This document shows positions 18,197-26,473 of a DNA stretch of 64,000 nucleotides, in pieces. The translations under genes and the position numbers were made by a program. This DNA comes from a virus, in IMG/VR virus record IMGVR_UViG_3300009126_000404, positions 62,001 to 126,000 of that record; one strand, given 5' to 3'. The notes beneath the pieces were generated by a model, which had not been told where the DNA came from, ran no database searches, and saw only the letters and a program-made list of their open reading frames with translations. Each line of letters opens with the position of its first letter. The first letter of the stretch is position 1.

Positions 18197-19343
18197 ATTT
18201 TGTTATATGCCTTGGAATGCAATCACGTTAACCGCTAATGGTGATATTAAACCATGTTGCCAATTTAGTAATAAAGGACGTATGCCTAATACTGAGCATA
18301 ATACAATAATGGAAAATTTTAATAGTGAACGTATGCAAGGATTACGCAAAGATTTCCTACAAGGTATAGAAAACAATGCATGTAATAGTTGTTGGGAGAG
18401 AGAAGATTTAGTAGGCCAAAGTAGACGCTTATGGTTTAACAAAAAGTTTCTCAATAATGAACCTAAGCCAACTACACATGATGTACCAAACCCTACATTC
18501 TATCAAGCAGATATTAACTTGTCAAATGTATGTAATTTAAAATGTCGTATGTGTGGAAGTTGGGCAAGTAACAGTTGGTTTGAAGAAGAATTAGCGTTAG
18601 CCAAAATAGACAAGCGTTATGAAAAGAATACACGTCCTGTTCCATTACAACAATATGAATTAGAAGATTTACGTAATATGCTACCTCATTTAAAGAAAGT
18701 AAAACGTATAGACTTTAAGGGTGGCGAACCAATGATGGCAAAACATCATAATCAATTTTTGGAATGGCTAATTGAAGAAGATATGACTGACGTAGAATTA
18801 TTCTACACTACAAATGGTACAGTACAAAATCCTAAGATTTTAAAATTATTAAGCAACTTTAAACGTGTCAGCATATGTTTCAGTATAGAAGGCACAGGTG
18901 ATTTATATAGTTATATAAGAGGTGGAAAATATACTATAGAAGATTTTGAAAACACACTAGCAGTATATGATAAATTAGAAAACGTACAAATAATGTTTAA
19001 TGTAACATTGCAAAATTATAACGTTTTCAACTTACCAGACTTGCATTTTTTCTTACATGATTTGGAAGATAAATATGATAGAGTAAGTGCAAATAACAGT
19101 TTCACTACTATCTGTAACAAACCAGCATATTTAAGTCCAATGAATTTACCCGATGATTTAAGAGATAAAGCAATTGGAAGATTATCTTTGTTTAGTGATT
19201 TTGAAAAGTTAGTTGAAAGTATGAAACAAAGAACATTTAATCCAGAGCTATGGGAAGTGTTTATTAACTTTACAAATGATTTGGATAAAATGCGAGGAGA
19301 TAGTGTAGTGAAAGCAGTACCACAACTAAAGGAACATTTTTAA
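18189..19343 (+). CDS. Radical SAM protein with N-terminal twitch-like domain
   Basis: 384 residues. N-terminal cysteines C5, C23-C24, C65 and C68; core CNLKCRMC at C115, C119 and C122; KGGEP follows. ATGAGTAA overlaps the previous stop by 8 nt, and TAATG joins it to the next, SPASM-less radical SAM gene. Confidence 0.88.
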   Translation: MSKFCYMPWNAITLTANGDIKPCCQFSNKGRMPNTEHNTIMENFNSERMQGLRKDFLQGIENNACNSCWEREDLVGQSRRLWFNKKFLNNEPKPTTHDVPNPTFYQADINLSNVCNLKCRMCGSWASNSWFEEELALAKIDKRYEKNTRPVPLQQYELEDLRNMLPHLKKVKRIDFKGGEPMMAKHHNQFLEWLIEEDMTDVELFYTTNGTVQNPKILKLLSNFKRVSICFSIEGTGDLYSYIRGGKYTIEDFENTLAVYDKLENVQIMFNVTLQNYNVFNLPDLHFFLHDLEDKYDRVSANNSFTTICNKPAYLSPMNLPDDLRDKAIGRLSLFSDFEKLVESMKQRTFNPELWEVFINFTNDLDKMRGDSVVKAVPQLKEHF

Positions 19344-20059
19344 TGTTAGTAGGTATAGAAGATAATTTTGCACCCAAAGACGAACTACTTCGTGTAGAAT
19401 GGAACTTGGGTAAACGTTGTAACTATAACTGTAGTTATTGTGGTAATGAATTACACAATAAAACCAGCGACCATATGAGTTGGGAAGTATACACAGGCAC
19501 AATAGATAAAATTGTGGAAGCATCTAATGGTAAGAAAATTAAAATAAGTTTTACTGGTGGTGAACCTTTTGTACATCCTAAGTTTATTGATATGCTAAAG
19601 TACGCTAAAGAAAATGGAGTGTATCGTTGCAGTGTAACTACTAATGGAAGTCCGCCTCCTAAAATATATAAGAAAGCATTAAAATATTTACATTATGTTA
19701 TAATCAGCTATCATTTCGAATTTGCATCTCACGATAAAGTTATTAATAATATTACAGGTATGTGGGAAGAAATACAAGAATACAGAGCCAAAGATCAATA
19801 CAAAGGTATGCACGTACACATTATGGCATTACCTGGGCACATGAAAGAATGGAAAGAAATTATAAACGAATTAAAAGAATGTGGAGTAGAATATACAGTT
19901 AGAAAAATTAGGCCACGTGTTAATGAAGACCGCACAGGATGGAATAAACCATATGCTGACGGTATGCTAGGGCAACATCCCAAGCATGAAGAAACTGAAA
20001 AGTTTGCTGGACAATATTATAGTGCAGAAGAAGAAAAATGGTTAAACGAAAATGTCTGA
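19343..20059 (+). CDS. Radical SAM core protein missing its SPASM domain (split gene, part 1)
   Basis: 238 residues. CNYNCSYC gives C26, C30 and C33 and FTGGEP follows, but no auxiliary-cluster cysteines remain at the C terminus. Its order of motifs follows the intact SPASM enzyme at 22852-24021. The tail (YYSAEEEKWLNE) lines up with the point just before that enzyme's SPASM domain, and the missing domain is encoded by the small gene at 21229-21558. A complete twitch-type radical SAM gene lies between the two parts. Confidence 0.85.
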   Translation: MLVGIEDNFAPKDELLRVEWNLGKRCNYNCSYCGNELHNKTSDHMSWEVYTGTIDKIVEASNGKKIKISFTGGEPFVHPKFIDMLKYAKENGVYRCSVTTNGSPPPKIYKKALKYLHYVIISYHFEFASHDKVINNITGMWEEIQEYRAKDQYKGMHVHIMALPGHMKEWKEIINELKECGVEYTVRKIRPRVNEDRTGWNKPYADGMLGQHPKHEETEKFAGQYYSAEEEKWLNENV

Positions 20060-21242
20060 AGATAAAGTAAGAGAGTGGTTAATGAAACCCGGTAATAATT
20101 TTTGTGCGTTGCCATTTACACATATGGCAATAGAAGCCAATGGCGATATAAGACCTTGTTGTATGGGCGATGAATTTGATTTAAACATTAGAAATAAAAC
20201 AATACAACAAGTATACAACGACCCAATAAGACTACAATTTGTAGACAGTTTTAAACGCAACGAACAACATCCTGCATGTCATCAATGTTGGAAAGATCCA
20301 GAAATAAGAACTACTTTTTCAACATCATCTGTTGCTATGGAAGTAACAAAACAAGCAATGAATGGAATAACACCTAAGCATGAATTAAAATGGTTAGAAA
20401 TTAAACCAGGAAATAGATGTAACTTAAAATGTAGAATATGTGGAGTACATAATAGTAGTACCTGGGCAAAAGATACTGCGGCAATGGAAGAGCCCAAAGT
20501 AAAGTTTAAAAACAGCGAGTCATTTAAATATACACAATCGTGTGATTGGATCGATGATCCAAAATTTTGGAATGATGTAAATCAATTAGAATCATTAGAG
20601 TACTTACATTTTATGGGTGGCGAGCCGTTTATGGTTCCTGAGCATTTTCAATTAATAGAACGTTTAGTAAACGATCCTGACATTGATACTAGTAATATTA
20701 TAATAGGATACAATACAAACGGAACATATTTTCCTAGCAAAGAAAACTTTGAACTATACAAGAATTTTAAGCAAGTAAAATTTGCAATAAGCATAGATGA
20801 TATTAATGAGAGATTTAACTATCAGCGTAAATTAGCTGAGTGGGAAGAAGTAAAAAATAATATTAAGAATTTTCAAAAATTAGATAAAAGCCAATATCTT
20901 GCACATTTGGATCCTACTATAAGTATATTTAATATATTTTATTTAAATGAGATTTGTACAGAATTTAATAATTTAGGATATTATGGTTTTACTAACCAAC
21001 GACATTTTGTAAATAGTGGTCCTGATTGTATTCATACGCTACCTCAATATATAAAAGACATTATTACAGAAAAGTATAAAGACAGTGATAACATATGGAT
21101 TAAACGAGCCGTAAACTATATGAATAGTCAAAAATCAGATTATAGCTTATGGGAGGATTTTAAAATAAAGACTAATAAATTAGATTTATTAAGAAAAGAA
21201 AACTTCCAACATACATTTAAGGAATTTTATGAGCAATTTTAA
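20052..21242 (+). CDS. Radical SAM protein with N-terminal twitch-like domain, inserted in a split gene
   Basis: 396 residues. N-terminal cysteines C18, C36-C37, C76 and C79; core CNLKCRIC at C123, C127 and C130; MGGEP follows. It sits between the core and SPASM parts of another radical SAM enzyme, with an 8-nt overlap on the left and a 14-nt overlap on the right. It is intact, so the insertion preserved all three reading frames. Confidence 0.88.
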   Translation: MSEDKVREWLMKPGNNFCALPFTHMAIEANGDIRPCCMGDEFDLNIRNKTIQQVYNDPIRLQFVDSFKRNEQHPACHQCWKDPEIRTTFSTSSVAMEVTKQAMNGITPKHELKWLEIKPGNRCNLKCRICGVHNSSTWAKDTAAMEEPKVKFKNSESFKYTQSCDWIDDPKFWNDVNQLESLEYLHFMGGEPFMVPEHFQLIERLVNDPDIDTSNIIIGYNTNGTYFPSKENFELYKNFKQVKFAISIDDINERFNYQRKLAEWEEVKNNIKNFQKLDKSQYLAHLDPTISIFNIFYLNEICTEFNNLGYYGFTNQRHFVNSGPDCIHTLPQYIKDIITEKYKDSDNIWIKRAVNYMNSQKSDYSLWEDFKIKTNKLDLLRKENFQHTFKEFYEQF

Positions 21243-21558
21243 AAATATTATTGTACACTATAAAGATGGTACAAGCAAAGAAGATAACGTAAACAGTGTC
21301 ATGGCACGTGATGAAAATGACTTCCGTGGTTGGGAATGTTGGGCAGGTGTACAAAATATTACTATCAGTAATACAGGTGATGTGTTTAGAGCTATATGTA
21401 AAGTAGGAGGCAAACTAGGAAACATTTATGATGGATTCGAAATGCCAAAAGAAACTATTATATGTAATAAGCCTAGATGCATATGTGCGGCAGATGTGCA
21501 ACTATCAAAAGCATTGCCAGATCATGTACATAGATTAAGAGTAGGTAAAGATGGATAA
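21229..21558 (+). CDS. Stand-alone SPASM domain (split gene, part 2)
   Basis: 109 residues with C37, C57, C79, C84 and C86. The RGWECWAG...GKLGNIYDGF...C-x4-CIC pattern matches the C-terminal SPASM region of the neighbouring intact enzyme (KGWECSSG...QPLGNIETGF...). It has no radical SAM core. Most likely it associates with the protein at 19343-20059 to rebuild a two-chain SPASM enzyme; it could also serve as an independent Fe-S or carrier protein. Start ATGAGCAA overlaps the previous gene by 14 nt. Confidence 0.8.
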   Translation: MSNFKNIIVHYKDGTSKEDNVNSVMARDENDFRGWECWAGVQNITISNTGDVFRAICKVGGKLGNIYDGFEMPKETIICNKPRCICAADVQLSKALPDHVHRLRVGKDG

Positions 21559-22855
21559 TTATAAACAATTTTATGATCACGCAGTAGGTAAGTTAAAAGG
21601 TTTACCAGTAGATAAAAATACATTTTGTCCATTACCGTTTGTTCATGTAAGCACTACACCACATGGTGAAGTAAAACTATGCTGTAGATCTCGCCCACCA
21701 AAAGGAGGAAAAAATGTGAATAATCCTAATGTCAAAGATGATAACTTTGATCTTAAAGATTATTGGCATAGTGAGTATATGAATGAAATACGAGATGATC
21801 TTATATTAGGAAATAAACCACAACAATGTCAGAATTGTTGGAAGATGGAAGATATGGATATTGTTAGTCTACGATTAAACAAGCTCACTGATTTAATGGG
21901 CAATAAAACTTATATAAAAAATATAAAACATTACTTAAAGCATAGAGAAGTTGAATTTAAAATTCCTCTTATTGAACTTAAATTAAGTAATGTATGTAAT
22001 TTTAAATGTCGTATGTGCTGGCCAAAAGATAGTTCAAAATGGATGCAAGATTGGGATAAATTAAAAAAATTCTACGATAAAAAAGATCAAACCTTTATTG
22101 AAACAATTATAGATGCAAACGACTTAAGAACAACTAGAGTAATGAATTTATATGAAAAAGATGAACAATTTGTTGGACACTTAGTTGAGCTCATGGAACA
22201 TATTGAAGAACTTGAATTTGCTGGTGGCGAACCTCTAATGGATCCAATCCATTATCGTATATTAGATAGCATACCTCATCCTGAAAATGTAACTTTAAAA
22301 TATAGTACAAATCTAAGCATTATGAAAATGGGTAAACATAGTATAATAGACTTATGGAAGAAATTTAAAAGTATTAAACTCACTATTAGCATAGACGGAT
22401 ATAAGGAACTTAATACTAAAATAAGAAGAGGTTCTGATTGGGACCTGTTAAAAAAGAACATTAAACTTGTAAAAGAGAATTTAGACAATTTAGACGTTAT
22501 TAAAGGAACCACGTGTATAAGTGGAATGAATGCACAAGAATTAGGTAAAACAGCAGAAGCAATTGAGTTTGAATTAGGCATATTATGGCATACAAGCCGT
22601 ATGCAAAGCCCGGATTTCCTACATGCAAATGTTCTGAGCCCTATACAGCTGAAAGAAGGAATAGACGGCTTAAAACGGGTATTTGATAGCTTAAACACGG
22701 CGAAAAACCGCCAATCTGCTGGACGCTTTATGTTAGAAGCTCACTTAAATGGAGCTATTAGTTGGCTACAATCATGCATAGATAATAACAAACATACAGA
22801 GAAATATGAGCAATTTTTAAAGTTTAATAACACGATAGAGGATATGGATAAATGA
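21551..22855 (+). CDS. Radical SAM protein with N-terminal twitch-like domain
   Basis: 434 residues, the longest of its type here. N-terminal cysteines C26, C44-C45, C93 and C96; core CNFKCRMC at C149, C153 and C156; AGGEP follows. Extra length lies in the N-terminal leader and in the linker before the core. 8-nt overlap upstream, ATGA overlap downstream. Confidence 0.88.
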   Translation: MDNYKQFYDHAVGKLKGLPVDKNTFCPLPFVHVSTTPHGEVKLCCRSRPPKGGKNVNNPNVKDDNFDLKDYWHSEYMNEIRDDLILGNKPQQCQNCWKMEDMDIVSLRLNKLTDLMGNKTYIKNIKHYLKHREVEFKIPLIELKLSNVCNFKCRMCWPKDSSKWMQDWDKLKKFYDKKDQTFIETIIDANDLRTTRVMNLYEKDEQFVGHLVELMEHIEELEFAGGEPLMDPIHYRILDSIPHPENVTLKYSTNLSIMKMGKHSIIDLWKKFKSIKLTISIDGYKELNTKIRRGSDWDLLKKNIKLVKENLDNLDVIKGTTCISGMNAQELGKTAEAIEFELGILWHTSRMQSPDFLHANVLSPIQLKEGIDGLKRVFDSLNTAKNRQSAGRFMLEAHLNGAISWLQSCIDNNKHTEKYEQFLKFNNTIEDMDK

Positions 22856-24021
22856 CAGATAAAGACTTAAAATGGAGTGAATACGATTTTACCGCTACAC
22901 CGTATGATGATATTGTACGAGTAGGGCAACGTACAATGCTGTACCGTGATTTATTTACAGTTAGTTGGTTGTTAGGTAGATTCTGTAATTATAAATGTTC
23001 TTATTGTTGGCCTTATGCTAGAAGTGATAGGAAAGACCATAGACCAACTAAACTTAATTTAAAAACTATTGATGAAATAAAAAGACAAGCACGTGAACGT
23101 GGTTTTAATAGTTTTCATTTTAGTTTAAGTGGAGGTGAGCCAACGTTCCATCCAGGTTATCTTGATATGCTTAAACATCTAAGCGATGATGTACACAATA
23201 CAAATTATACAAGTGTGCATATGACTTCAAACTGTAGCCGTAACATGAAATGGTTCCAAACATATGTAGAATATGCGGCTAAGTTTCACCGTGCAAGTAT
23301 TACAGCAAGTTTACATACAGAGCATGTTAATACACCTAAAAAAATGCAAGACTTTGCAGACAAGTTAATATTTTGCCAAGAACATGACGTGCAGGTTACA
23401 ATTAATCAAGTTATGGTTCCAAATTGGTTTGATAGAGATTGGGAAAATGCATTGTTCTTTCATAATCAAGGAATCAATGTAACACTTAAACCTCAATCAG
23501 ATCCTACTGCAAGTAAAATTGTAGATGGGTATACTGATGAGATGTTAAAAAGATTACATAACGGAATGCCACAACGTGGATACACAGAAGTTAAAGCAAA
23601 ACAAACACAATTAGTAAAACGTCCTAAGCCAGAATTTGAAATTGACTATGATGATGAATATAGAAAACAAAGTGCTAATGTTCCTTGGCATATGCAAATA
23701 GAATTTAGAGATAGCAAAGGTAAACCTTGGTATATGGACCAAGCAGAACGATTCAATGCTTTTAATTTTAATAACTTTAAAGGTTGGGAATGTAGTTCTG
23801 GTTATCGTAGTATAATTATTAGAGAACCCGATGGAAGTGTAAAACGTTCATACAGTTGTATGGATCAACCTTTAGGGAATATTGAAACAGGATTTAAATT
23901 GTTTGATGGCCCTACTAAATGTATAACTGGTGCTTGTGTTTCAAGTGCTGATAGTAAAATACCAAAAAGAGCACCTGGAACTAAAATGGGATTGTGGCCG
24001 GGAGATAAATCATTTGGATAA
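22852..24021 (+). CDS. Radical SAM protein with C-terminal SPASM domain
   Basis: 389 residues. Core CNYKCSYC at C45, C49 and C52, LSGGEP near residue 95, then a SPASM domain over about the last 80 residues (GWEC, SYSC, then a final C-x4-C pair). It is the intact relative of the split pair at 19343-20059 and 21229-21558. ATGA overlap with the preceding radical SAM gene. Confidence 0.9.
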   Translation: MTDKDLKWSEYDFTATPYDDIVRVGQRTMLYRDLFTVSWLLGRFCNYKCSYCWPYARSDRKDHRPTKLNLKTIDEIKRQARERGFNSFHFSLSGGEPTFHPGYLDMLKHLSDDVHNTNYTSVHMTSNCSRNMKWFQTYVEYAAKFHRASITASLHTEHVNTPKKMQDFADKLIFCQEHDVQVTINQVMVPNWFDRDWENALFFHNQGINVTLKPQSDPTASKIVDGYTDEMLKRLHNGMPQRGYTEVKAKQTQLVKRPKPEFEIDYDDEYRKQSANVPWHMQIEFRDSKGKPWYMDQAERFNAFNFNNFKGWECSSGYRSIIIREPDGSVKRSYSCMDQPLGNIETGFKLFDGPTKCITGACVSSADSKIPKRAPGTKMGLWPGDKSFG

Positions 24022-24271
24022 AGAATGGAAAGATTTTATTGATACACAAAGACGAGGTGAGAATTGGGACCGATCTTCAATCTACGCTGTTGGATTTCCT
24101 AAGGAAATAAGAAAATGGACATGGTTACCAAAACGTATGACTAGTAAAAAAATTGTATGGATTGGATATTATTATGAGATTTTTAAAACTTTTAGTACAG
24201 GTAAATCTGAATATTGGCTTAGAACTAAGTATTCAGAACATGAATATTTTTTTAAGAAATTAAAGAATTAA
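24014..24271 (+). CDS. Small unknown protein with TTG start
   Basis: 85 residues, rich in Trp, Tyr, Lys and Arg, no recognised domain. The only ATG start in this frame lies 92 nt inside the preceding gene. A TTG at 24014 gives TTGGATAA, the same 8-nt overlap used across this operon, with GGAG about 10 nt upstream at 24001-24004. Last gene of the + strand operon; its end overlaps the convergent metalloprotease gene by 4 nt. Confidence 0.65.
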   Translation: MDKEWKDFIDTQRRGENWDRSSIYAVGFPKEIRKWTWLPKRMTSKKIVWIGYYYEIFKTFSTGKSEYWLRTKYSEHEYFFKKLKN

Positions 24272-24723
24272 ATTTGTGTCCAGGCTTTTTTAGCCCAACC
24301 GTTTTCTTGAGCCCAACGTACGAATAATCCTACTTCCATCCCATTCGCTTCTATTTCCCAAGGTAAATCCCAATAGTCAGTTTTCTCAGGTACAGAAGTG
24401 CCTTTCCACTTATAATATTTTTCATCGTGAACCCAATCGTTCATTTCATTACGTGCATATTGCTTTACGTGAACCATTTCGTGTGCAACAGTTTCGAGCA
24501 TTTTACGTAAACCTTGATTATTACTAATTTCTATTTCAAAATCTCTAGGTGAATTACGTAAACAATAGCCATCTGCATCTTCTTTTTTCTCTATATTTTT
24601 AATTTGAACTTCTATTTCTAAAGTTCGCATTCTAGGCATTAACTTATTAATGCAGTATTCTACCATTGAATGAACTTTTTCTTGCTGGCTTTTAGTGCCA
24701 CCCGTCACTTCGATGTAGTTCAT
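24268..24723 (-). CDS. HExxH zinc metalloprotease-like protein
   Basis: 151 residues. VAHEMVHVKQY at 79-89 provides the metal-binding H81, E82 and H85; the later DLPWEIEANGME segment could supply a third ligand, as in SprT/ImmA-like minimal peptidases. No signal peptide, so probably cytoplasmic. Downstream of the 71-residue gene and its sigma70-type promoter, so probably early. The target is unknown; host regulator cleavage is a guess. Confidence 0.7.
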   Translation of the reverse strand: MNYIEVTGGTKSQQEKVHSMVEYCINKLMPRMRTLEIEVQIKNIEKKEDADGYCLRNSPRDFEIEISNNQGLRKMLETVAHEMVHVKQYARNEMNDWVHDEKYYKWKGTSVPEKTDYWDLPWEIEANGMEVGLFVRWAQENGWAKKAWTQI

Positions 24724-24728
24724 ATTGC

Positions 24729-24944
24729 TTATCTCTCAAGAACTAGATATTCACCAAAATAATTATCAAAAACTTGAACTAAGTTTTCGTAATCTCCCTC
24801 TGACATTTCTGTTATAATAGTTTTGTAATCTAAACCAAGTTCTTTTCCATATCTTTTAGCATAAGCCATTAAGGCAAATGCATTGCCATCTGGACCAGTT
24901 AAATCTATAACTATCTCATTTTGTGGTTGTTTTTCTCTAATCAT
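24729..24944 (-). CDS. Small unknown phage protein
   Basis: 71 residues, mixed helix with a VIDLTGPDGNAFALM segment and an acidic C-terminal half. No domain recognised by name. It is the first gene after a perfect TTGACA-17-TATAAT promoter and has an AAGGACGG ribosome binding site; the metalloprotease gene follows 5 nt later. Confidence 0.75.
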   Translation of the reverse strand: MIREKQPQNEIVIDLTGPDGNAFALMAYAKRYGKELGLDYKTIITEMSEGDYENLVQVFDNYFGEYLVLER

Positions 24945-24976
24945 TTTAACCGTCCTTTTTTAATTTCTATACTACT

Positions 24977-25005
24977 ATTATAACAAGATTTCTTGGCTAT
25001 GTCAA
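24977..25005 (-). promoter_or_regulatory. Sigma70-type promoter, TTGACA-17-TATAAT
   Basis: On the - strand the -35 is TTGACA (25000-25005) and the -10 is TATAAT (24977-24982), spacer 17. Consensus in all twelve positions. It drives 24944-24268. The spacer contains the palindrome AAGAAATCTT-like half shared loosely with other promoters here. Confidence 0.9.
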
Positions 25006-25020
25006 CCTGTTTAATCACAA

Positions 25021-25042
25021 AAAAACCCTTGTATATCAAGGG
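25021..25042 (-). terminator. Intrinsic terminator (- strand)
   Basis: CCCTTG (25026-25031) pairs with CAAGGG (25037-25042) around a 5-nt loop. On the - strand the stem is followed by seven T. It lies 3 nt after the stop of the tiny gene ending at 25046, closing the membrane-protein operon just before the next promoter. Confidence 0.8.
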
Positions 25043-25045
25043 CTT

Positions 25046-25144
25046 CTAAATTAAATCATGCTTTAAAATATATATCCAAGCTCTAGCCTGTTCTTTTGTA
25101 TATCCATTTTGACGCATATGCCTATATATTCTGCAAATGTGCAT
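25046..25144 (-). CDS. Tiny basic protein (32 aa)
   Basis: A 32-residue frame with AGGA about 9 nt before the ATG; helical, basic and aromatic (a YTKEQARAWIYIL segment). Its stop lies directly before the terminator hairpin, which supports a real last gene of the operon. No function recognised. Confidence 0.45.
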   Translation of the reverse strand: MHICRIYRHMRQNGYTKEQARAWIYILKHDLI

Positions 25145-25155
25145 ATCACCAGTTC

Positions 25156-25215
25156 CTAGGGCTTAGTAACCTGTATTCGTTCATCTTGGTAGATAATGTC
25201 TCTGTAGACTCTCAT
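25156..25215 (-). CDS. Possible 19-aa peptide
   Basis: Starts in an ATGA overlap with the stop of the membrane protein gene and encodes 19 residues. The overlap and the short gap to the next tiny frame are the only support. Confidence 0.3.
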   Translation of the reverse strand: MRVYRDIIYQDERIQVTKP

Positions 25216-25796
25216 GGTATATCATTGTCATTATAATTACGAGGTCTATTTTCGCCTTCATCTGGCTGATCATGTATATTTTCTATCATTCTATGGTCTA
25301 CACCACTATTTTCTAATGTTTGTTTTTTCTCTGGTAATGGATGACGTTCAATATCATCAAAATGTATTCTATTAGGATCATGTGATAAATCTCCTGTATC
25401 AGGCTCTCCCTTTTTGAACTCTCCTTCCATTCGCTGACCTTTCATCATTGCTTTCAGTAATCTATCCATTTCTTTAGCATTGGCAGTTGTATAAGGTATA
25501 ACATAATATGTAGGTTCTGTTTCACCAAGATGTCTTACTGTAAAGAAGATTTCTGGTTTTTGCACTTCTACCCATACAACTTCTACGTTGCCCTCGGGTA
25601 GGCTATTAATAGGAGTTCCTTGTAATGCAAATAGTGTATAACTAGTATATATACTAGCCACTAACGCAAGTGGAATAAGAAAAAATGTTAAAACATTGTT
25701 TTTTCCTAATTGTATTAACGCATATACAGTAAGTACCGCCAATGCAAAAAGCAAACCTATAGATCCATAAATCATATTTCCAGTAAGTATATCCAT
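25212..25796 (-). CDS. Membrane protein linked to an ExbB/ExbD-like pair
   Basis: 194 residues. Two hydrophobic segments at about 8-30 and 33-57 are followed by a polar region of about 135 residues ending in an acidic, Asn/Asp-rich tail. No enzymatic motif. It is the third gene of a 1.7-kb set with the ExbD-like (2-nt gap) and ExbB-like genes and probably forms part of the same membrane complex. Confidence 0.75.
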   Translation of the reverse strand: MDILTGNMIYGSIGLLFALAVLTVYALIQLGKNNVLTFFLIPLALVASIYTSYTLFALQGTPINSLPEGNVEVVWVEVQKPEIFFTVRHLGETEPTYYVIPYTTANAKEMDRLLKAMMKGQRMEGEFKKGEPDTGDLSHDPNRIHFDDIERHPLPEKKQTLENSGVDHRMIENIHDQPDEGENRPRNYNDNDIP

Positions 25797-25798
25797 TA

Positions 25799-26473
25799 TT
25801 ATTCTCCGCCTACTCCATAGGTTCCTATATAATCTGCATCTACACTTTCTCTACTATGTCCTCTAGTTGGTACTACATCTTTAAAATGTTTAAATATTGA
25901 CCTTACTCTGCCATTAGCTTCTACTGTAAATGCTGGCAATCTATTTATTTCTCTATCCACCATAAGTACTCCACTTAAACTATATAGTTGTCTAAATGGA
26001 TTAACTTTTATAACTGTAACTGTATAAGGAATAGATATTTCTTTTTTATGATATGCATGTACTACAACAAAATAATCACCAGGTACAATACCTCTAATAG
26101 TTGTAGTTTCTCTATTTACCTTAACAATATGTGTAACACCGTCAATAACAATTTTGTCATTTGTTGTACCTAAATCATCTCTGTCTAAATGTAATGGTGT
26201 GTTTTCTCTATTGCTAAATCCTACTGGAAGTTTATCGTCCAACTGGACCCATAAATCCACATCATCTGTAGCATCCTCGTCCCATTCAAGCACAATAATA
26301 AATTCTGCTTTAACTGGAATATCTGCTTTTTTTGCTATAGGATTAATAAGAAGAAATGCTATAACAAATAGCATAACAAAGCCAATTAAAACATTAAATA
26401 AAAGATCATTAAATGCTAAGTTAGAACCTGTTCGTCTTTTTTTTCCTGAAAAGAAGTTTTCGTCTTTATGCAT
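25799..26473 (-). CDS. ExbD/TolR-like membrane protein with extracytoplasmic domain
   Basis: 224 residues. A short basic N terminus, then FNDLLFNVLIGFVMLFV: D23 at the head of a single transmembrane helix (about 24-45), as in ExbD/TolR/MotB proteins where the Asp carries protons. The large C-terminal domain has DVDLWVQL at 71-78 and a later PGDYFVVVHAYHK stretch resembling DUF2135 (YfaP-like) domains. Overlaps the ExbB-like gene by 8 nt. The order ExbB-like then ExbD-like is that of proton-motive stator pairs. Confidence 0.68.
   Translation of the reverse strand: MHKDENFFSGKKRRTGSNLAFNDLLFNVLIGFVMLFVIAFLLINPIAKKADIPVKAEFIIVLEWDEDATDDVDLWVQLDDKLPVGFSNRENTPLHLDRDDLGTTNDKIVIDGVTHIVKVNRETTTIRGIVPGDYFVVVHAYHKKEISIPYTVTVIKVNPFRQLYSLSGVLMVDREINRLPAFTVEANGRVRSIFKHFKDVVPTRGHSRESVDADYIGTYGVGGE

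Noticed and set aside
22276-22698. Antisense frame of 140 codons
   Set aside because: Complete overlap with a motif-bearing radical SAM gene; composition is that of a reverse-strand shadow.
1-24300. Left operon belonging to a host chromosome
   Set aside because: The same low G+C, packing and small overlaps run without a boundary into the phage replication genes, and no host housekeeping genes occur.
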